A DNA stretch of 64,000 bases from CAUPWF01 sp964369425 (GCA_964369425.1 CAYJGW010000004.1:1-64000); one strand, 5' to 3'; shown: positions 1 through 8,876, counted from the first letter of the stretch. Translations and numbers: made by a program. Notes: generated by a model from the sequence alone, not told the origin.

Positions 1-2
1 AA

Positions 3-695
3 GTTATTGCAATTGATACAGATTTAGGATTGAGAAATCTCGACGTGGTTATGGGACTTGAAAATAGGATTGTCTATAATCTAGTAGATGTAATTGAGGG
101 GAGATGTAGAGTAAAGCAAGCAGTAATTCGTGATAAACGCTTTCCAGAACTTTTTTTGCTTCCTTCAGCTCAAACAAGAGATAAGACAGCGATTTCGCCC
201 CAACAAATGGCAAAATTGACAGAGGAATTGATAGAAGAGTATGATTATGTTCTTTTAGATTGTCCTGCTGGTATTGAGCAAGGATTTCAAAATGCCATTG
301 CTGGTGCTACAAAAGCAATTGTTGTAACGACACCAGAAGTTTCAGCAATTCGAGATGCTGATCGTATCATAGGATTATTAGAAGTTCATAAAATAACAGA
401 TATAAAACTTATCATAAATCGGATACGCATTGATATGGTAAAGCGTGGGGATATGATGTCAGTTGAAGATGTATCCGAGATTTTAGCAATACCTATTCTT
501 GGAATAATTCCAGATGATGAACAAGTAGTAGTAAGTACGAATCAGGGAGAGGCAGTCATTAGTATGCAATCAAGAGCAGGACAAGCTTATAGCAATATCT
601 GTGGTAGACTATTAGGTAAAGACATCCCTTTTATGGATTTATCAAAGGGTAGAGGGGTTCGCTCTATCTTTCATGCTGTTTTTCAATCAAAATAG
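3..695 (+). CDS. minD: Septum site-determining protein MinD (5' end outside window)
   Basis: MinD is the membrane-bound ATPase that, with MinC, blocks FtsZ rings away from midcell and is driven by MinE. The frame is open from base 3, so the start and the deviant Walker A lysine motif lie to the left. Visible are the IDTDLGLRNLDVVMGLE segment, the switch II region LLDCPAGIEQGF, and the helix VTTPEVSAIRDADRIIGLL. The C-terminus (GRGVRSIFHAVFQSK) looks like the amphipathic membrane-targeting helix of MinD. minE follows 12 bp downstream, which confirms the assignment. About 35 N-terminal residues are missing, judged from the E. coli protein. Confidence 0.96.
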   Translation, partial: VIAIDTDLGLRNLDVVMGLENRIVYNLVDVIEGRCRVKQAVIRDKRFPELFLLPSAQTRDKTAISPQQMAKLTEELIEEYDYVLLDCPAGIEQGFQNAIAGATKAIVVTTPEVSAIRDADRIIGLLEVHKITDIKLIINRIRIDMVKRGDMMSVEDVSEILAIPILGIIPDDEQVVVSTNQGEAVISMQSRAGQAYSNICGRLLGKDIPFMDLSKGRGVRSIFHAVFQSK

Positions 696-707
696 GAGGC
701 ATTCTAA

Positions 708-941
708 ATGTTGTTAAGCGTATTTCTAAATAAGAAAAACACTTCTGTATTTATTGCCAAGAGGCGGTTACAAAATGTGTTATCATCAGATAGAACTCAT
801 TGCGCTCCAGATACAGTACAACAATTAAGACAAGATTTGTTTTTTGTCGTATCAAAGTACATTCAAGTGAAGGAAGAACAATTTGATTTAGAATTTACTA
901 GATCAGATATACATATCAGATATACGGGAGAATTAAAGTGA
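708..941 (+). CDS. minE: Cell division topological specificity factor MinE (short form)
   Basis: MinE stimulates MinD ATPase and restricts MinCD to the poles. The 77-residue product has the anti-MinCD region (AKRRLQNVLSSDR, residues about 18-30) followed by the beta-rich dimerisation part (residues 40-75, ending DIHIRYTGELK). E. coli MinE has 88 residues, so this one is slightly short, mainly at its C-terminus. It has a good AGGAGG site at 691-696 and lies 12 bp after minD. Its TGA stop overlaps the GTG start of the next gene by 4 bases, so the genes are probably translationally coupled. Confidence 0.9.
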   Translation: MLLSVFLNKKNTSVFIAKRRLQNVLSSDRTHCAPDTVQQLRQDLFFVVSKYIQVKEEQFDLEFTRSDIHIRYTGELK

Positions 942-2050
942 ATTTATTAAAAAGGTATCATATAAAAAGTTATAAATGGTTTTTGGTAATTATTTTACTC
1001 ATAATTTCATATATTGGATTTTTGGTAGTTGGAAGTGCCAGTGAGTCCTTGCAAAGCCGACAGCTATTAGGAATTGTTATCGGTATTATTGCCATGTTTG
1101 TTCTTTCTTTTATAGATTATCAATGGATATTAAAGTTTATATGGCCGATTTATGGCTTAAACATTGTGTTACTTATAATTGTACCAATTTTTGGAAATGA
1201 GGTAAATGGTGCAACAAGATGGATTGATCTTGGGTTTGTATCATTTCAGCCATCCGAGTTTTCAAAGGTATTTTTAATTCTTTTCTTCTCCTACTATTTA
1301 GCAGAAGGGAAAGAACAAATAAAAAATTGGAAATTTCTTGCGAAATGCGGTATACTGTTTATAATTCCAGTGGGACTGATTCTTTTACAACCAGATTTAT
1401 CAACAACAATCAGCATTGTTTTAGTATTTCTTGCACTTGTATTTCTTGCAGGGTTGGATTATAAATTAATTGGAATCACTTTGCTTATTGCCATACCTAG
1501 TGCAGTAGGATTTTTTTGGTATGTTACACAACCAGATCAAGTTCTACTACAAGATTACCAACAAGATAGAATCATGAGTTGGTTAAATCCAGAAGAATCT
1601 GCTGATGGAGCAAGGCAACAGAACAATTCAATTATTGCAATAGGATCTGGACAATTAAGCGGAAAAGGATTAGATAACAACACCACTATTTCTTTAAAAA
1701 ATGGTAACTATTTATCAGAGCCACAGACAGATTTTATTTTTGCTATCATAGGGGAAGAACTTGGATTTGTTGGATGCTGTGCAGTGATTACACTTTTAAT
1801 GCTCCTCGTAATGCAATGTGTTCTTATTGGATTTCGCTGTCAGATTTTTGCTGGGAAATTGATTTGCTACGGCATGGCATCACAGATAGCGTTCCAATCG
1901 TTTATTAATATGGGAGTTGCAACAGGATTATTACCAAATACGGGAATACCATTACCATTTGTTAGTTATGGATTGAGTTCGATGGTTAGTTTATATATAG
2001 GAATAGGTATTGTTTTAAATATTGGTTTACAGCAGAAAAAATTTCAGTAA
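938..2050 (+). CDS. rodA: RodA/FtsW/SpoVE family peptidoglycan polymerase
   Basis: SEDS-family glycosyltransferases polymerise lipid II into glycan strands together with a class B PBP. The 370-residue protein is strongly hydrophobic with about ten membrane spans. It carries the family motifs WIDLGFVSFQPSEFSK (about residue 92), SEPQTDFIFAIIGEELGF (about 252) and GIPLPFVSYG (about 327). The start is a GTG sharing bases with the minE stop, and the ribosome site would lie inside minE. Its place in the min operon suggests the cell-elongation member (RodA); the paralogue at 57825-59312 sits with a PBP. The choice between RodA and FtsW is inference. Confidence 0.88.
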   Translation: MNLLKRYHIKSYKWFLVIILLIISYIGFLVVGSASESLQSRQLLGIVIGIIAMFVLSFIDYQWILKFIWPIYGLNIVLLIIVPIFGNEVNGATRWIDLGFVSFQPSEFSKVFLILFFSYYLAEGKEQIKNWKFLAKCGILFIIPVGLILLQPDLSTTISIVLVFLALVFLAGLDYKLIGITLLIAIPSAVGFFWYVTQPDQVLLQDYQQDRIMSWLNPEESADGARQQNNSIIAIGSGQLSGKGLDNNTTISLKNGNYLSEPQTDFIFAIIGEELGFVGCCAVITLLMLLVMQCVLIGFRCQIFAGKLICYGMASQIAFQSFINMGVATGLLPNTGIPLPFVSYGLSSMVSLYIGIGIVLNIGLQQKKFQ

Positions 2051-2063
2051 GGAGCGAGACGAC

Positions 2064-2459
2064 ATGAATATAGGACTAGTAGCACATGATTCAAAGAAGA
2101 AATTAATACAAAACTTTTGTATTGCATATAGAGGGATTTTATGTAAACATAAGCTATATGCAACAGGGACAACAGGAAGATTAGTAGAGGAAGTCACCAA
2201 TTTAAATGTCCATAAATATTTAGCAGGGCATTTAGGTGGCCAGCAGCAATTAGGTGCTCAAATTGAGTGCAACGAGATGGATGCTTTGATTTTTTTAAGA
2301 GATCCGCTTACGCCTAAGTCACACGAACCAAATGTGAACGATATTGTTAAACTTTGCGATATGCATAATATTCCTCTTGCAACTAATGTTGCAACTGCTG
2401 AATTATTGGTTCTAGCTGTAGATAGAGGAGACTTAGAGTGGCGAGAGATGTATCGTTAA
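2064..2459 (+). CDS. mgsA: Methylglyoxal synthase homologue with altered active site
   Basis: MgsA converts dihydroxyacetone phosphate to methylglyoxal and phosphate, a bypass of lower glycolysis. The 131-residue product starts at the ATG placed 9 bp after GGAG (2051-2054); an upstream in-frame start at 2022 lacks a site and overlaps rodA. The MGS fold motifs are present: LVAHDSKKK, ATGTTGRLVEE, FLRDPL and NIPLATNVATAE. The loop that reads LGGDQQ in E. coli and B. subtilis MgsA reads LGGQQQ here. That replaces the residue equivalent to the catalytic base Asp71 with Gln, and the later PHDPDV motif is SHEPNV. It may be inactive or act on something else. Confidence 0.85.
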   Translation: MNIGLVAHDSKKKLIQNFCIAYRGILCKHKLYATGTTGRLVEEVTNLNVHKYLAGHLGGQQQLGAQIECNEMDALIFLRDPLTPKSHEPNVNDIVKLCDMHNIPLATNVATAELLVLAVDRGDLEWREMYR

Positions 2460-2486
2460 ATGAAGAAATTGGATAGAGGGACGAAA

Positions 2487-2511
2487 GGGGTATCTCGTAA
2501 AGAGATACCCC
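2487..2511. terminator. Hairpin terminator between mgsA and the DUF378 gene
   Basis: A perfect 10-bp stem (GGGGTATCTC / GAGATACCCC) with a 5-base loop sits between two convergent genes, 27 bp after the mgsA stop. Neither side has a clean run of T, so efficient intrinsic termination is likely but not certain. Confidence 0.6.
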
Positions 2512-2530
2512 ATAAGTTGGTTTGCGTTAT

Positions 2531-2734
2531 TTACGAAGGTGTATTTCTAATTCTACCAAAGAACGAGAAGAGATAAAGACCGCTAAGACCTACTAAAATG
2601 TATATGATTCTAGAGAGCCATGATAAGTCTCCAAAGAAAAATGCTACTAAATCAAAGCGAAACAGACCCACAAGTAGCCAATTCAGCGCGCCAATGATAA
2701 CTAGCGCTAAAGCTGTGTTGTCTAACCATTTCAT
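2531..2734 (-). CDS. DUF378 family small membrane protein (YuzA-like)
   Basis: This is a 67-residue protein with two predicted membrane helices, residues about 8-30 and 40-60. The pattern NTALALVIIGALNWLLVGLFRFDLVAFFFG is typical of the DUF378/YuzA family, whose function is unknown. A strong AAGGAGG site lies 8 bp before the ATG. The gene stands alone, convergent with mgsA and divergent from the radical SAM gene at 2843, so it probably has its own promoter in the 108-bp gap. Confidence 0.85.
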   Translation of the reverse strand: MKWLDNTALALVIIGALNWLLVGLFRFDLVAFFFGDLSWLSRIIYILVGLSGLYLFSFFGRIRNTPS

Positions 2735-2842
2735 TTTTCATCCTCCTTTTACTATTTGATGACAAGTGAATTGGCATGCCGATTCATCCTGTTGTGAGAT
2801 TAGTGTTTCCAAGAAAAATTAAAATATACGAGAAGGATTGAT

Positions 2843-3778
2843 ATGATCACTTATAATAAATATTCAGATTATTTAAAAAATAAATATGGAGAGAAAGTTT
2901 ACAAGTTACCGATAAATTTACCAGTTTCATGCCCAAATCGTATGAATTCCCAGGGGTGCAGTTTTTGCTCTGAGAAAGGAACTGGGTTTGAAGCAATGGA
3001 TTCAACCACTTTAATACAAGATCAAATTAACGAGACAAAAATTCTGATAGAAAAAAAATATAAAGCGAAAAAGTTTATCGCATATTTTCAAAATTTTACC
3101 AATACCTTTCTACCACTTGAAGAGTTCAAGAAAAATATCGAAATAGCTGCTCAAATAGAAGGAATTGTTGAACTCTCTATCTCTACTCGACCAGATTGTA
3201 TTTCTTTACCATATCTTACGTGTTTAGCAGATGTTAAAGCGCGTTATGGTGTGTCCATTACTATTGAGTTGGGGTTACAGACAGCAAATTATAAAACTTT
3301 AGAAAATATAAATCGAGGTCATACATTGGCTGAGTACATTGATGCAATGATTGCAATCAAACCATTTGGTTTTGCAATATGTACACATGTTATTTTGAAT
3401 TTGCCTACTGATGATAGAACCGATGTTATTGAAACTGCAAAAGTCATTTCAGCACTTCAAACCACAGTTGTTAAGATACACTCTCTTTATATAGCAAAAG
3501 GAACGGATATGTGTAAAGCCTATGAACAAAAGAATTTATCTGTTTGTACAGCTGATGAATACCTTGAAAGGGTTGCACTTTTCTTAGAATATCTTCATCC
3601 GGATATAATTGTCGAACGTTTATTTAGTAGGGTTCCAGAGGAAGATGCTGTGTTTTCTAACTGGGGAATGAGTTGGTGGAAACTGCAAGATTTGTTACTT
3701 GAGAAGCTAAGTGAAGAGGGGCGCTATCAAGGGAGATTGTGTCACTATTTAGGCGGATCAGCGTTAAATCAATTATAA
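2843..3778 (+). CDS. TIGR01212 family radical SAM protein (YhcC/YtqA-like)
   Basis: This is a 311-residue radical SAM enzyme of the YhcC/YtqA group, related to the Elp3-type radical SAM fold. The iron-sulfur ligands are in CPNRMNSQGCSFC near residue 30, where Cys-x3-Cys-x2-Cys spacing is replaced by the wider form usual for this group. ISTRPDCIS, IELGLQTAN and THVILNLPT are also characteristic. The substrate of the group is not established. An AAGGA site lies 6 bp before the ATG. It begins the run of co-directional genes that leads into the yggS-sepF cluster. Confidence 0.88.
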   Translation: MITYNKYSDYLKNKYGEKVYKLPINLPVSCPNRMNSQGCSFCSEKGTGFEAMDSTTLIQDQINETKILIEKKYKAKKFIAYFQNFTNTFLPLEEFKKNIEIAAQIEGIVELSISTRPDCISLPYLTCLADVKARYGVSITIELGLQTANYKTLENINRGHTLAEYIDAMIAIKPFGFAICTHVILNLPTDDRTDVIETAKVISALQTTVVKIHSLYIAKGTDMCKAYEQKNLSVCTADEYLERVALFLEYLHPDIIVERLFSRVPEEDAVFSNWGMSWWKLQDLLLEKLSEEGRYQGRLCHYLGGSALNQL

Positions 3779-3790
3779 TAGGAGTTTGTA

Positions 3791-5209
3791 ATGCAAGAGT
3801 TAAAACAGTTTAAAAAAGACAAAAAAATCATAAAGTTTAAGCCGCCAAAGATTAAACCAGAATTTAATATATCAACGATTGTTTTTCTTATCGTTTTTTT
3901 CTATTTAATCTTTGGTATCATCGTATTCTTCACAACAGAACATGTAGCACTCTATGAAGTGAGAGAAGGGACGTTATTGAAAAATTCTTACTACAATGGA
4001 ATTGCAATTAGAGAAGAATCTGTTGTTGTTTCAGAAAATACAGGGTATATAAATTTCTTCGTAGATGAAGGTAGTAAGGTAGCTAAAACTCAAAATATCT
4101 ACACCTTATCTAATACGAAACTTGACTTGACAAGTGAAGCTGCATCATCTGAAGAGAGTGTTGAAATATCTGAAAAAGATCAACAGGAAATTTTAGAATT
4201 GATCACTGGGTTTACAAGCAATAATGCTGATGCTCAAGTCAATGATATGGCACATTTGAAGAGTAGTATTAATAGTACATTGCAGAAGAAGGAGAATCAA
4301 ACTCAAAATATTCTACTTGATTCTATAGTGGCACAATCACAAGGTGCGGTTAGCGCACTCCAATCACCAGAGGATGGTATTATTGTTTTTTCAGTTGATG
4401 GTTACGAATCCTTGACCAAAGAAAGTGTCACCAATGAAGTGTTTGATAAGGGGCAGTATCATTCAGATAATACGAAAGGTGGAGAGGCTATAGAAACTAG
4501 TGAACCGTTGTATAAAATTATCACATCTGAAACTTGGTCTATTGCGATTTCTTTAACAGAGGAGGAAGTTGAGAATTATAAAGATATGAAGACGGTGAAT
4601 GTAACATTTAGTATGGACGATGCGACAATTCCGGCAGATTTTGCGTTGCAAGGAAATATCGGTATACTGACTTTCTATGAAGGTATGGTTCGATACGCTA
4701 CAGAACGTTATTTAGATATTGAATTAAATATTTCAGACAGAGAAGGGTTGAAAGTTCCAAATTCCAGTCTGATAGATTTTGACACCTATGTCATTCCAAA
4801 AAGCTATATTGTATTAGATGGAGAAGGTGATTACATGTTAGTTCAAGACGAAGAGGGAATCAGTCAACCTGTAACGGTTGATATAAAATATAGTGACGAT
4901 ACAAATTATTATATTTCAATGGAAGGGGTCAACGAAAAAATGCTGATTAAACTGATTGAACAATCAGTAGATGAAGCAATAGAAACCGTTAATGCACCTC
5001 AACTTTCCGATATTTTTGTCCTATCGGAAAAAAGGACCTTTACAGGCGTTTATAACGTGGATGATGGATATACTAAAATAATGTATGTAAATATAATATC
5101 ATCCAATGACGAGTATAGCATTATTGAAGACAGCGGGATGTATAGTCTTCGAAATTATGATCACATTGTATTAAAAAGTGACGGAGTGAAAGAATTTGAG
5201 ATTATTTAA
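3791..5209 (+). CDS. HlyD-like membrane-anchored protein in the sepF cluster
   Basis: This 472-residue protein has a basic cytoplasmic N-terminus (residues 1-28), one membrane helix (about 29-50) and a large extracellular part. Its opening (EGTLLKNSYYNGIAIREE, then TGYINFFVDEGSKVAKTQNIYTLS) resembles the lipoyl/barrel-sandwich half of HlyD-type adaptors. A SPEDGIIVFSVDGYE segment near residue 195 looks like the returning half. No transporter or outer-membrane partner is nearby. It lies 27 bp before yggS and about 770 bp before sepF, so a role in envelope or division is plausible but unproven. Confidence 0.7.
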   Translation: MQELKQFKKDKKIIKFKPPKIKPEFNISTIVFLIVFFYLIFGIIVFFTTEHVALYEVREGTLLKNSYYNGIAIREESVVVSENTGYINFFVDEGSKVAKTQNIYTLSNTKLDLTSEAASSEESVEISEKDQQEILELITGFTSNNADAQVNDMAHLKSSINSTLQKKENQTQNILLDSIVAQSQGAVSALQSPEDGIIVFSVDGYESLTKESVTNEVFDKGQYHSDNTKGGEAIETSEPLYKIITSETWSIAISLTEEEVENYKDMKTVNVTFSMDDATIPADFALQGNIGILTFYEGMVRYATERYLDIELNISDREGLKVPNSSLIDFDTYVIPKSYIVLDGEGDYMLVQDEEGISQPVTVDIKYSDDTNYYISMEGVNEKMLIKLIEQSVDEAIETVNAPQLSDIFVLSEKRTFTGVYNVDDGYTKIMYVNIISSNDEYSIIEDSGMYSLRNYDHIVLKSDGVKEFEII

Positions 5210-5236
5210 TTATTAAAGAATACAGAGGATAGAAAA

Positions 5237-5932
5237 ATGCTTCAAGAGAATATAAAAGATGTAAAAGAAAAAATGGAAGAAGCTTGCACACGTGCTAAGA
5301 GAAGTGCAAACGATGTGACATTAATTGCAGTAAGCAAGACAAAGCCAACAGAAATGATAGAAGAGTTGTATAAAATAGGCGTTCGTGATTTTGGTGAGAA
5401 CAAGGTGCAAGAGCTACGAACCAAAGAGGAATGTTTACCCAAGGATATTTCTTGGCATATGATAGGACATTTACAGCGTAATAAGGTGAAATATATTGCA
5501 CCTTTTGTATCATTAATTCACTCTGTAGATTCAGAGCGTTTAGCAAAGGCTATTAGCGATGAAGGTGCAAAATGCAATAGAGTAATCGATATACTCCTTG
5601 AAGTAAATGTAGCAAGGGAAGAGAGTAAGTTTGGTTTTGATCCAGAAGAATTGTTAGAAAATGTAGAAAAAATTGCACAAAATTCCAATATTTGCATTAA
5701 AGGATTGATGACAATCGCTCCTTATGTAACGAATCCGGAAGAAAATCGTATATTTTTTGCAAAATTGTATCAATTATATGTTGACATTAATGAAAAAAAC
5801 ATTGATAATGTTAAGATGAGTGTATTATCTATGGGAATGTCTAATGATTATGAAGTAGCTATAGAAGAAGGCTCAACAATGATACGTGTAGGTACAAGTA
5901 TTTTTGGCGAAAGAAATTATAAAAATTTGTAG
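5237..5932 (+). CDS. Pyridoxal phosphate homeostasis protein YggS/YlmE
   Basis: YggS (PROSC/PLPBP family) binds pyridoxal 5'-phosphate and affects B6 and amino-acid balance. The 231-residue product is of normal length. The PLP-binding lysine is in LIAVSKTKP, about residue 34, followed by FGENKVQEL, WHMIGHLQRNKVK, and LSMGMSNDYEVAIEEGSTMIRVGTSIFG near the C-terminus, all family hallmarks. In Firmicutes this gene (ylmE) usually precedes sepF, as it does here. Confidence 0.95.
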   Translation: MLQENIKDVKEKMEEACTRAKRSANDVTLIAVSKTKPTEMIEELYKIGVRDFGENKVQELRTKEECLPKDISWHMIGHLQRNKVKYIAPFVSLIHSVDSERLAKAISDEGAKCNRVIDILLEVNVAREESKFGFDPEELLENVEKIAQNSNICIKGLMTIAPYVTNPEENRIFFAKLYQLYVDINEKNIDNVKMSVLSMGMSNDYEVAIEEGSTMIRVGTSIFGERNYKNL

Positions 5933-5980
5933 ATAAAGTTACAAGAAGTATAGGATTGTTAATAAGAGGAGATTGATTAT

Positions 5981-6547
5981 ATGGGAATATTTAAAAAGTT
6001 TATGGATTACATGAGTCTTGGGGATGACTATGAAGATGATGATTTTTACGATGAATTTGATGATGAAGATGAGTATGAAGAAAAAAAACCTTCTAAAAAT
6101 AAAGTAAGTCTAATGAAAAAACAAGAAACATCAGTAGAAGATGAATTAGATTCGTTAGAACATAGCCCAAAGAGGAGCAGTCACTCTGCTTCTAGATTTT
6201 CATCAGCATCTAGCCAGTTGAGTAAAATTACACCAATCAGACACCATGAATCAACAAAAGATATGAAAGTATGTGTGATTAAGCCTACTGCCGTAGAAGA
6301 TGGGCGTGAAATTTGTGAGACTTTGATTGCTAATAAAACAATTATTATTAATCTAGAAGGATTAGATATTGAAATAGCACAAAGAATTATTGATTTTACT
6401 TCAGGTGCTGCATTTGCAGTGGAAGGAAATTTACAAAAAATATCAAATTACATACTACTGATTACTCCAGCTAACATAGAAATCTCTGGCGATTTAGAGG
6501 GACTTCTAAGTAGTACATTTGACATGTCTACCATGTATAGAAGATAG
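5981..6547 (+). CDS. sepF: Cell division protein SepF
   Basis: SepF binds FtsZ and the membrane and bundles FtsZ filaments at the septum. The first residues (MGIFKKFMDYMSLG) form the expected membrane-binding amphipathic helix. An acidic, low-complexity linker rich in Asp, Glu and Ser follows (about 17-85). The conserved SepF domain runs from about residue 92 (MKVCVIKPTAVEDGREICETL) to the end (FDMSTMYRR). At 188 residues it is a little longer than B. subtilis SepF because of the linker. The site AGAGGAG lies 9 bp before the ATG. Confidence 0.95.
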   Translation: MGIFKKFMDYMSLGDDYEDDDFYDEFDDEDEYEEKKPSKNKVSLMKKQETSVEDELDSLEHSPKRSSHSASRFSSASSQLSKITPIRHHESTKDMKVCVIKPTAVEDGREICETLIANKTIIINLEGLDIEIAQRIIDFTSGAAFAVEGNLQKISNYILLITPANIEISGDLEGLLSSTFDMSTMYRR

Positions 6548-6555
6548 GAATAGTT

Positions 6556-7308
6556 ATGCAAGAGAATTGGCTGGAACGAAGATTTGTGGAACTGTCTAAA
6601 ATATCTTATGAACGCGATATAGTTACATATACAGATTTTTTAACTTTAGACGAGCAGAATATGTTTTCAAATCTTGGAAAACATGAATGGTATACAGGAT
6701 ATAGTTTTTTTGGTGGTTATCGTGAATCTGAGCGAAAAATGATTGCATTTATATCTGCTGATAGTGATCAAAGTGAAGAAAACTTTCCGATATCACCGAT
6801 AAGCGTAACACCTAGGACACCTAGATTTAGTGAAAAATTAACACATAGGGATTATTTGGGTTCTGTATTGGGATTAGGAATTGACCGTTCAAAGATTGGT
6901 GACATCTTAGTAAATAGTGATGGCGCAGTGATTATGGCTCATAGTAGTCTGCAGACCTTTTTAATAGAGAACTTAATGCAGGTGAAAAATACAGCAGTGA
7001 CAGCAGAAGTTTCAAATATAAATTTTGATGAATATGTGCAAGCTTTTGAAGAGATTCATGGTTCAGTTACTTCTGTTCGTTTAGATAGTATTATAACTAT
7101 AGCTATGAAAGAATCACGAAGTAAAGCAATACGTTTTATCGAGGGTGGAAAAGTATATATCAATGGAAAGTTGATTAGTACCAATGCATATAAATTAAGT
7201 GAAAAAGACTTGATTTCGGTAAGAGGATATGGAAAATTTCAATACCTCGGAGTTGACAGTACCTCAAAAAAAGGAAAACTAAGAATAAGTATCAGAAAAT
7301 ATGTATAG
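6556..7308 (+). CDS. ylmH: YlmH family S4-domain RNA-binding protein
   Basis: YlmH proteins bind RNA through an S4 domain and sit in the Firmicute division cluster; a role in ribosome rescue and quality control has been described. In this 250-residue protein the N-terminal YlmH domain includes FLTLDEQNMFSNL and the conserved DYLGSVLGLGIDRSKIGDI (about 96-114). The S4 domain starts near residue 172 (VRLDSIITIAMKESRSKA) and contains FIEGGKVYINGKLI. It lies 8 bp after sepF and almost touches lspA, so the genes are likely cotranscribed. Confidence 0.93.
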   Translation: MQENWLERRFVELSKISYERDIVTYTDFLTLDEQNMFSNLGKHEWYTGYSFFGGYRESERKMIAFISADSDQSEENFPISPISVTPRTPRFSEKLTHRDYLGSVLGLGIDRSKIGDILVNSDGAVIMAHSSLQTFLIENLMQVKNTAVTAEVSNINFDEYVQAFEEIHGSVTSVRLDSIITIAMKESRSKAIRFIEGGKVYINGKLISTNAYKLSEKDLISVRGYGKFQYLGVDSTSKKGKLRISIRKYV

Positions 7309-7319
7309 GTAGGATGAGT

Positions 7320-7853
7320 ATGAAAAAGGGAATTTTAATTTCAATTTTGCTAATAGCAATAGATCAAATATCAAAATTTTTAGCAATTACCCATTTAAAA
7401 GGAACGAACGGTATCTCAATTATTGATGGGGTATTCAAGTTGCAATACCTTGAAAATAGAGGTGCAGCATTTGGAATATTTGAGGGAAGACAATGGTTTC
7501 TTTTAGGGGTCACAATATTGCTAACATTGTTATTGGCTTATGTTTACACAAAAATAAATACTGTAGATAAATTTAGTGGCTTTTCTTATTGTATTATTTT
7601 TATTTTTGCAGGTGCCATTGGAAATTTGATTGATCGAATCTATCATGGGTTTGTAGTGGATTTTCTCTATTTTGAATTGATAGATTTTGCGATTTTTAAC
7701 ATTGCAGATTCATATATTACTGTTTCCGTAGTTATTTTATTTGCATTGATGCTATTTAAATATAAAGAAGATGACATTGATGAACTTTTCTCAAAAGTAG
7801 GAAATAAAATTGAGAAAGTAGATGGAAATGAAGAGTTATCTTCTGAAGAATAG
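7320..7853 (+). CDS. lspA: Lipoprotein signal peptidase (signal peptidase II)
   Basis: LspA cleaves the signal peptide of diacylated prolipoproteins in the membrane. The 177-residue product has four membrane helices and both catalytic aspartates, in NLIDRIYHGFVVDF and FNIADSYI, plus the LENRGAAFGIF motif. I chose the second of two close ATGs (7314 and 7320) because the GGTAGG site at 7308-7313 is too near the first. The C-terminus carries an acidic tail of about 30 residues. It lies between ylmH and the rluD-type gene, a common Firmicute order. Confidence 0.95.
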   Translation: MKKGILISILLIAIDQISKFLAITHLKGTNGISIIDGVFKLQYLENRGAAFGIFEGRQWFLLGVTILLTLLLAYVYTKINTVDKFSGFSYCIIFIFAGAIGNLIDRIYHGFVVDFLYFELIDFAIFNIADSYITVSVVILFALMLFKYKEDDIDELFSKVGNKIEKVDGNEELSSEE

Positions 7854-7876
7854 AAAGAGAAGATAGTAGGAGTGAT

Positions 7877-8782
7877 ATGAAAGAATTTGAATATATTGTA
7901 AAAGCAGATAGCGAGAAACGAATCGATATTTTTTTGAATGAAAAAATGGAGGAAGTTTCTCGTTCTTTTATACAAAAAATTATAAAAGAAGGTTGCGTGA
8001 AAGTTAATAATAAATTAGTAAAAGCCAATTATAAGGTAAAAAATTTGGATCAAGTAAAGGTAGAGTTTCCAGAATTAACTGTTCCTGAAATAATGGCTGA
8101 AGAGATAAAATTAGATATCTTATATGAGGATGAGGAGATTATAGTGATTAATAAACCGAAGCAGATGGTGGTTCATCCAGCTGCAGGTCACTATGATGGA
8201 ACTTTAGTAAATGCTCTTATGTATCATTGTAAAGAGAGTCTTTCAGGAATCAATGGCGTTATGAGGCCGGGAATCGTCCACAGAATCGATATGGATACGA
8301 CAGGGTCGATTATTGTATGCAAGACAGATAACGCACATCAAAAAGTTGCAGAGCAGCTTAAGGAGCATAGTATCACTCGAAAGTACCATGCAATCGTTCA
8401 TGGTGTGGTAAAGGATGATGAAGGAGTCATTAATGCGCCTATTGGCAGACACCCGATTCACCGTAAAAAAATGAGTATTAATCAAAAGAATGGGAAACCT
8501 GCGATTACCCATTTTAGAGTGTTAGAACGTTTTGCCAATCACACCTATGTTGAATGTGAGTTAGAGACTGGTCGTACACATCAAATCAGAGTTCATATGA
8601 GTAGTATTAATCATCCAATTCTAGGAGATGAAGTTTATTCTAGGGGAAAAACAGGATTCAAGCTACAAGGGCAAACATTGCATGCAAAAGTACTAGGCTG
8701 CATTCACCCTAAGACCAATGAATACATTGAGTTTGAGGCACCATTGCCAGAGTATTTTAAAAAGTTGTTGAAGAATCTCTAA
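7877..8782 (+). CDS. RluD-family pseudouridine synthase
   Basis: This 301-residue protein is a member of the RluA/RluD family, which isomerises uridine in 23S rRNA. An N-terminal S4 domain (residues about 12-70, RIDIFLNEKMEEVSRSFIQKIIKEGCV) is followed by the catalytic domain. The latter contains GIVHRIDMDTTG with the active-site aspartate and ETGRTHQIRVH. The position after lspA matches ylyB in B. subtilis. The exact target uridine cannot be read from sequence. Confidence 0.93.
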   Translation: MKEFEYIVKADSEKRIDIFLNEKMEEVSRSFIQKIIKEGCVKVNNKLVKANYKVKNLDQVKVEFPELTVPEIMAEEIKLDILYEDEEIIVINKPKQMVVHPAAGHYDGTLVNALMYHCKESLSGINGVMRPGIVHRIDMDTTGSIIVCKTDNAHQKVAEQLKEHSITRKYHAIVHGVVKDDEGVINAPIGRHPIHRKKMSINQKNGKPAITHFRVLERFANHTYVECELETGRTHQIRVHMSSINHPILGDEVYSRGKTGFKLQGQTLHAKVLGCIHPKTNEYIEFEAPLPEYFKKLLKNL

Positions 8783-8789
8783 GCATGTA

Positions 8790-8818
8790 TATACAATTAT
8801 TAGAGAATACGGTATAAT
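8790..8818 (+). promoter_or_regulatory. Possible sigma-A promoter for the cytidylate-kinase-like gene
   Basis: TATACA (8790-8795) and a perfect TATAAT (8813-8818) are separated by 17 bp, within the 94-bp gap before the gene at 8877. The -35 matches the consensus at four of six positions. Confidence 0.5.
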
Positions 8819-8876
8819 TAAATTAAAGTTTTAATCGTATGTAACAATTATTACAGTCTGGAAGGGAGATACGTCT

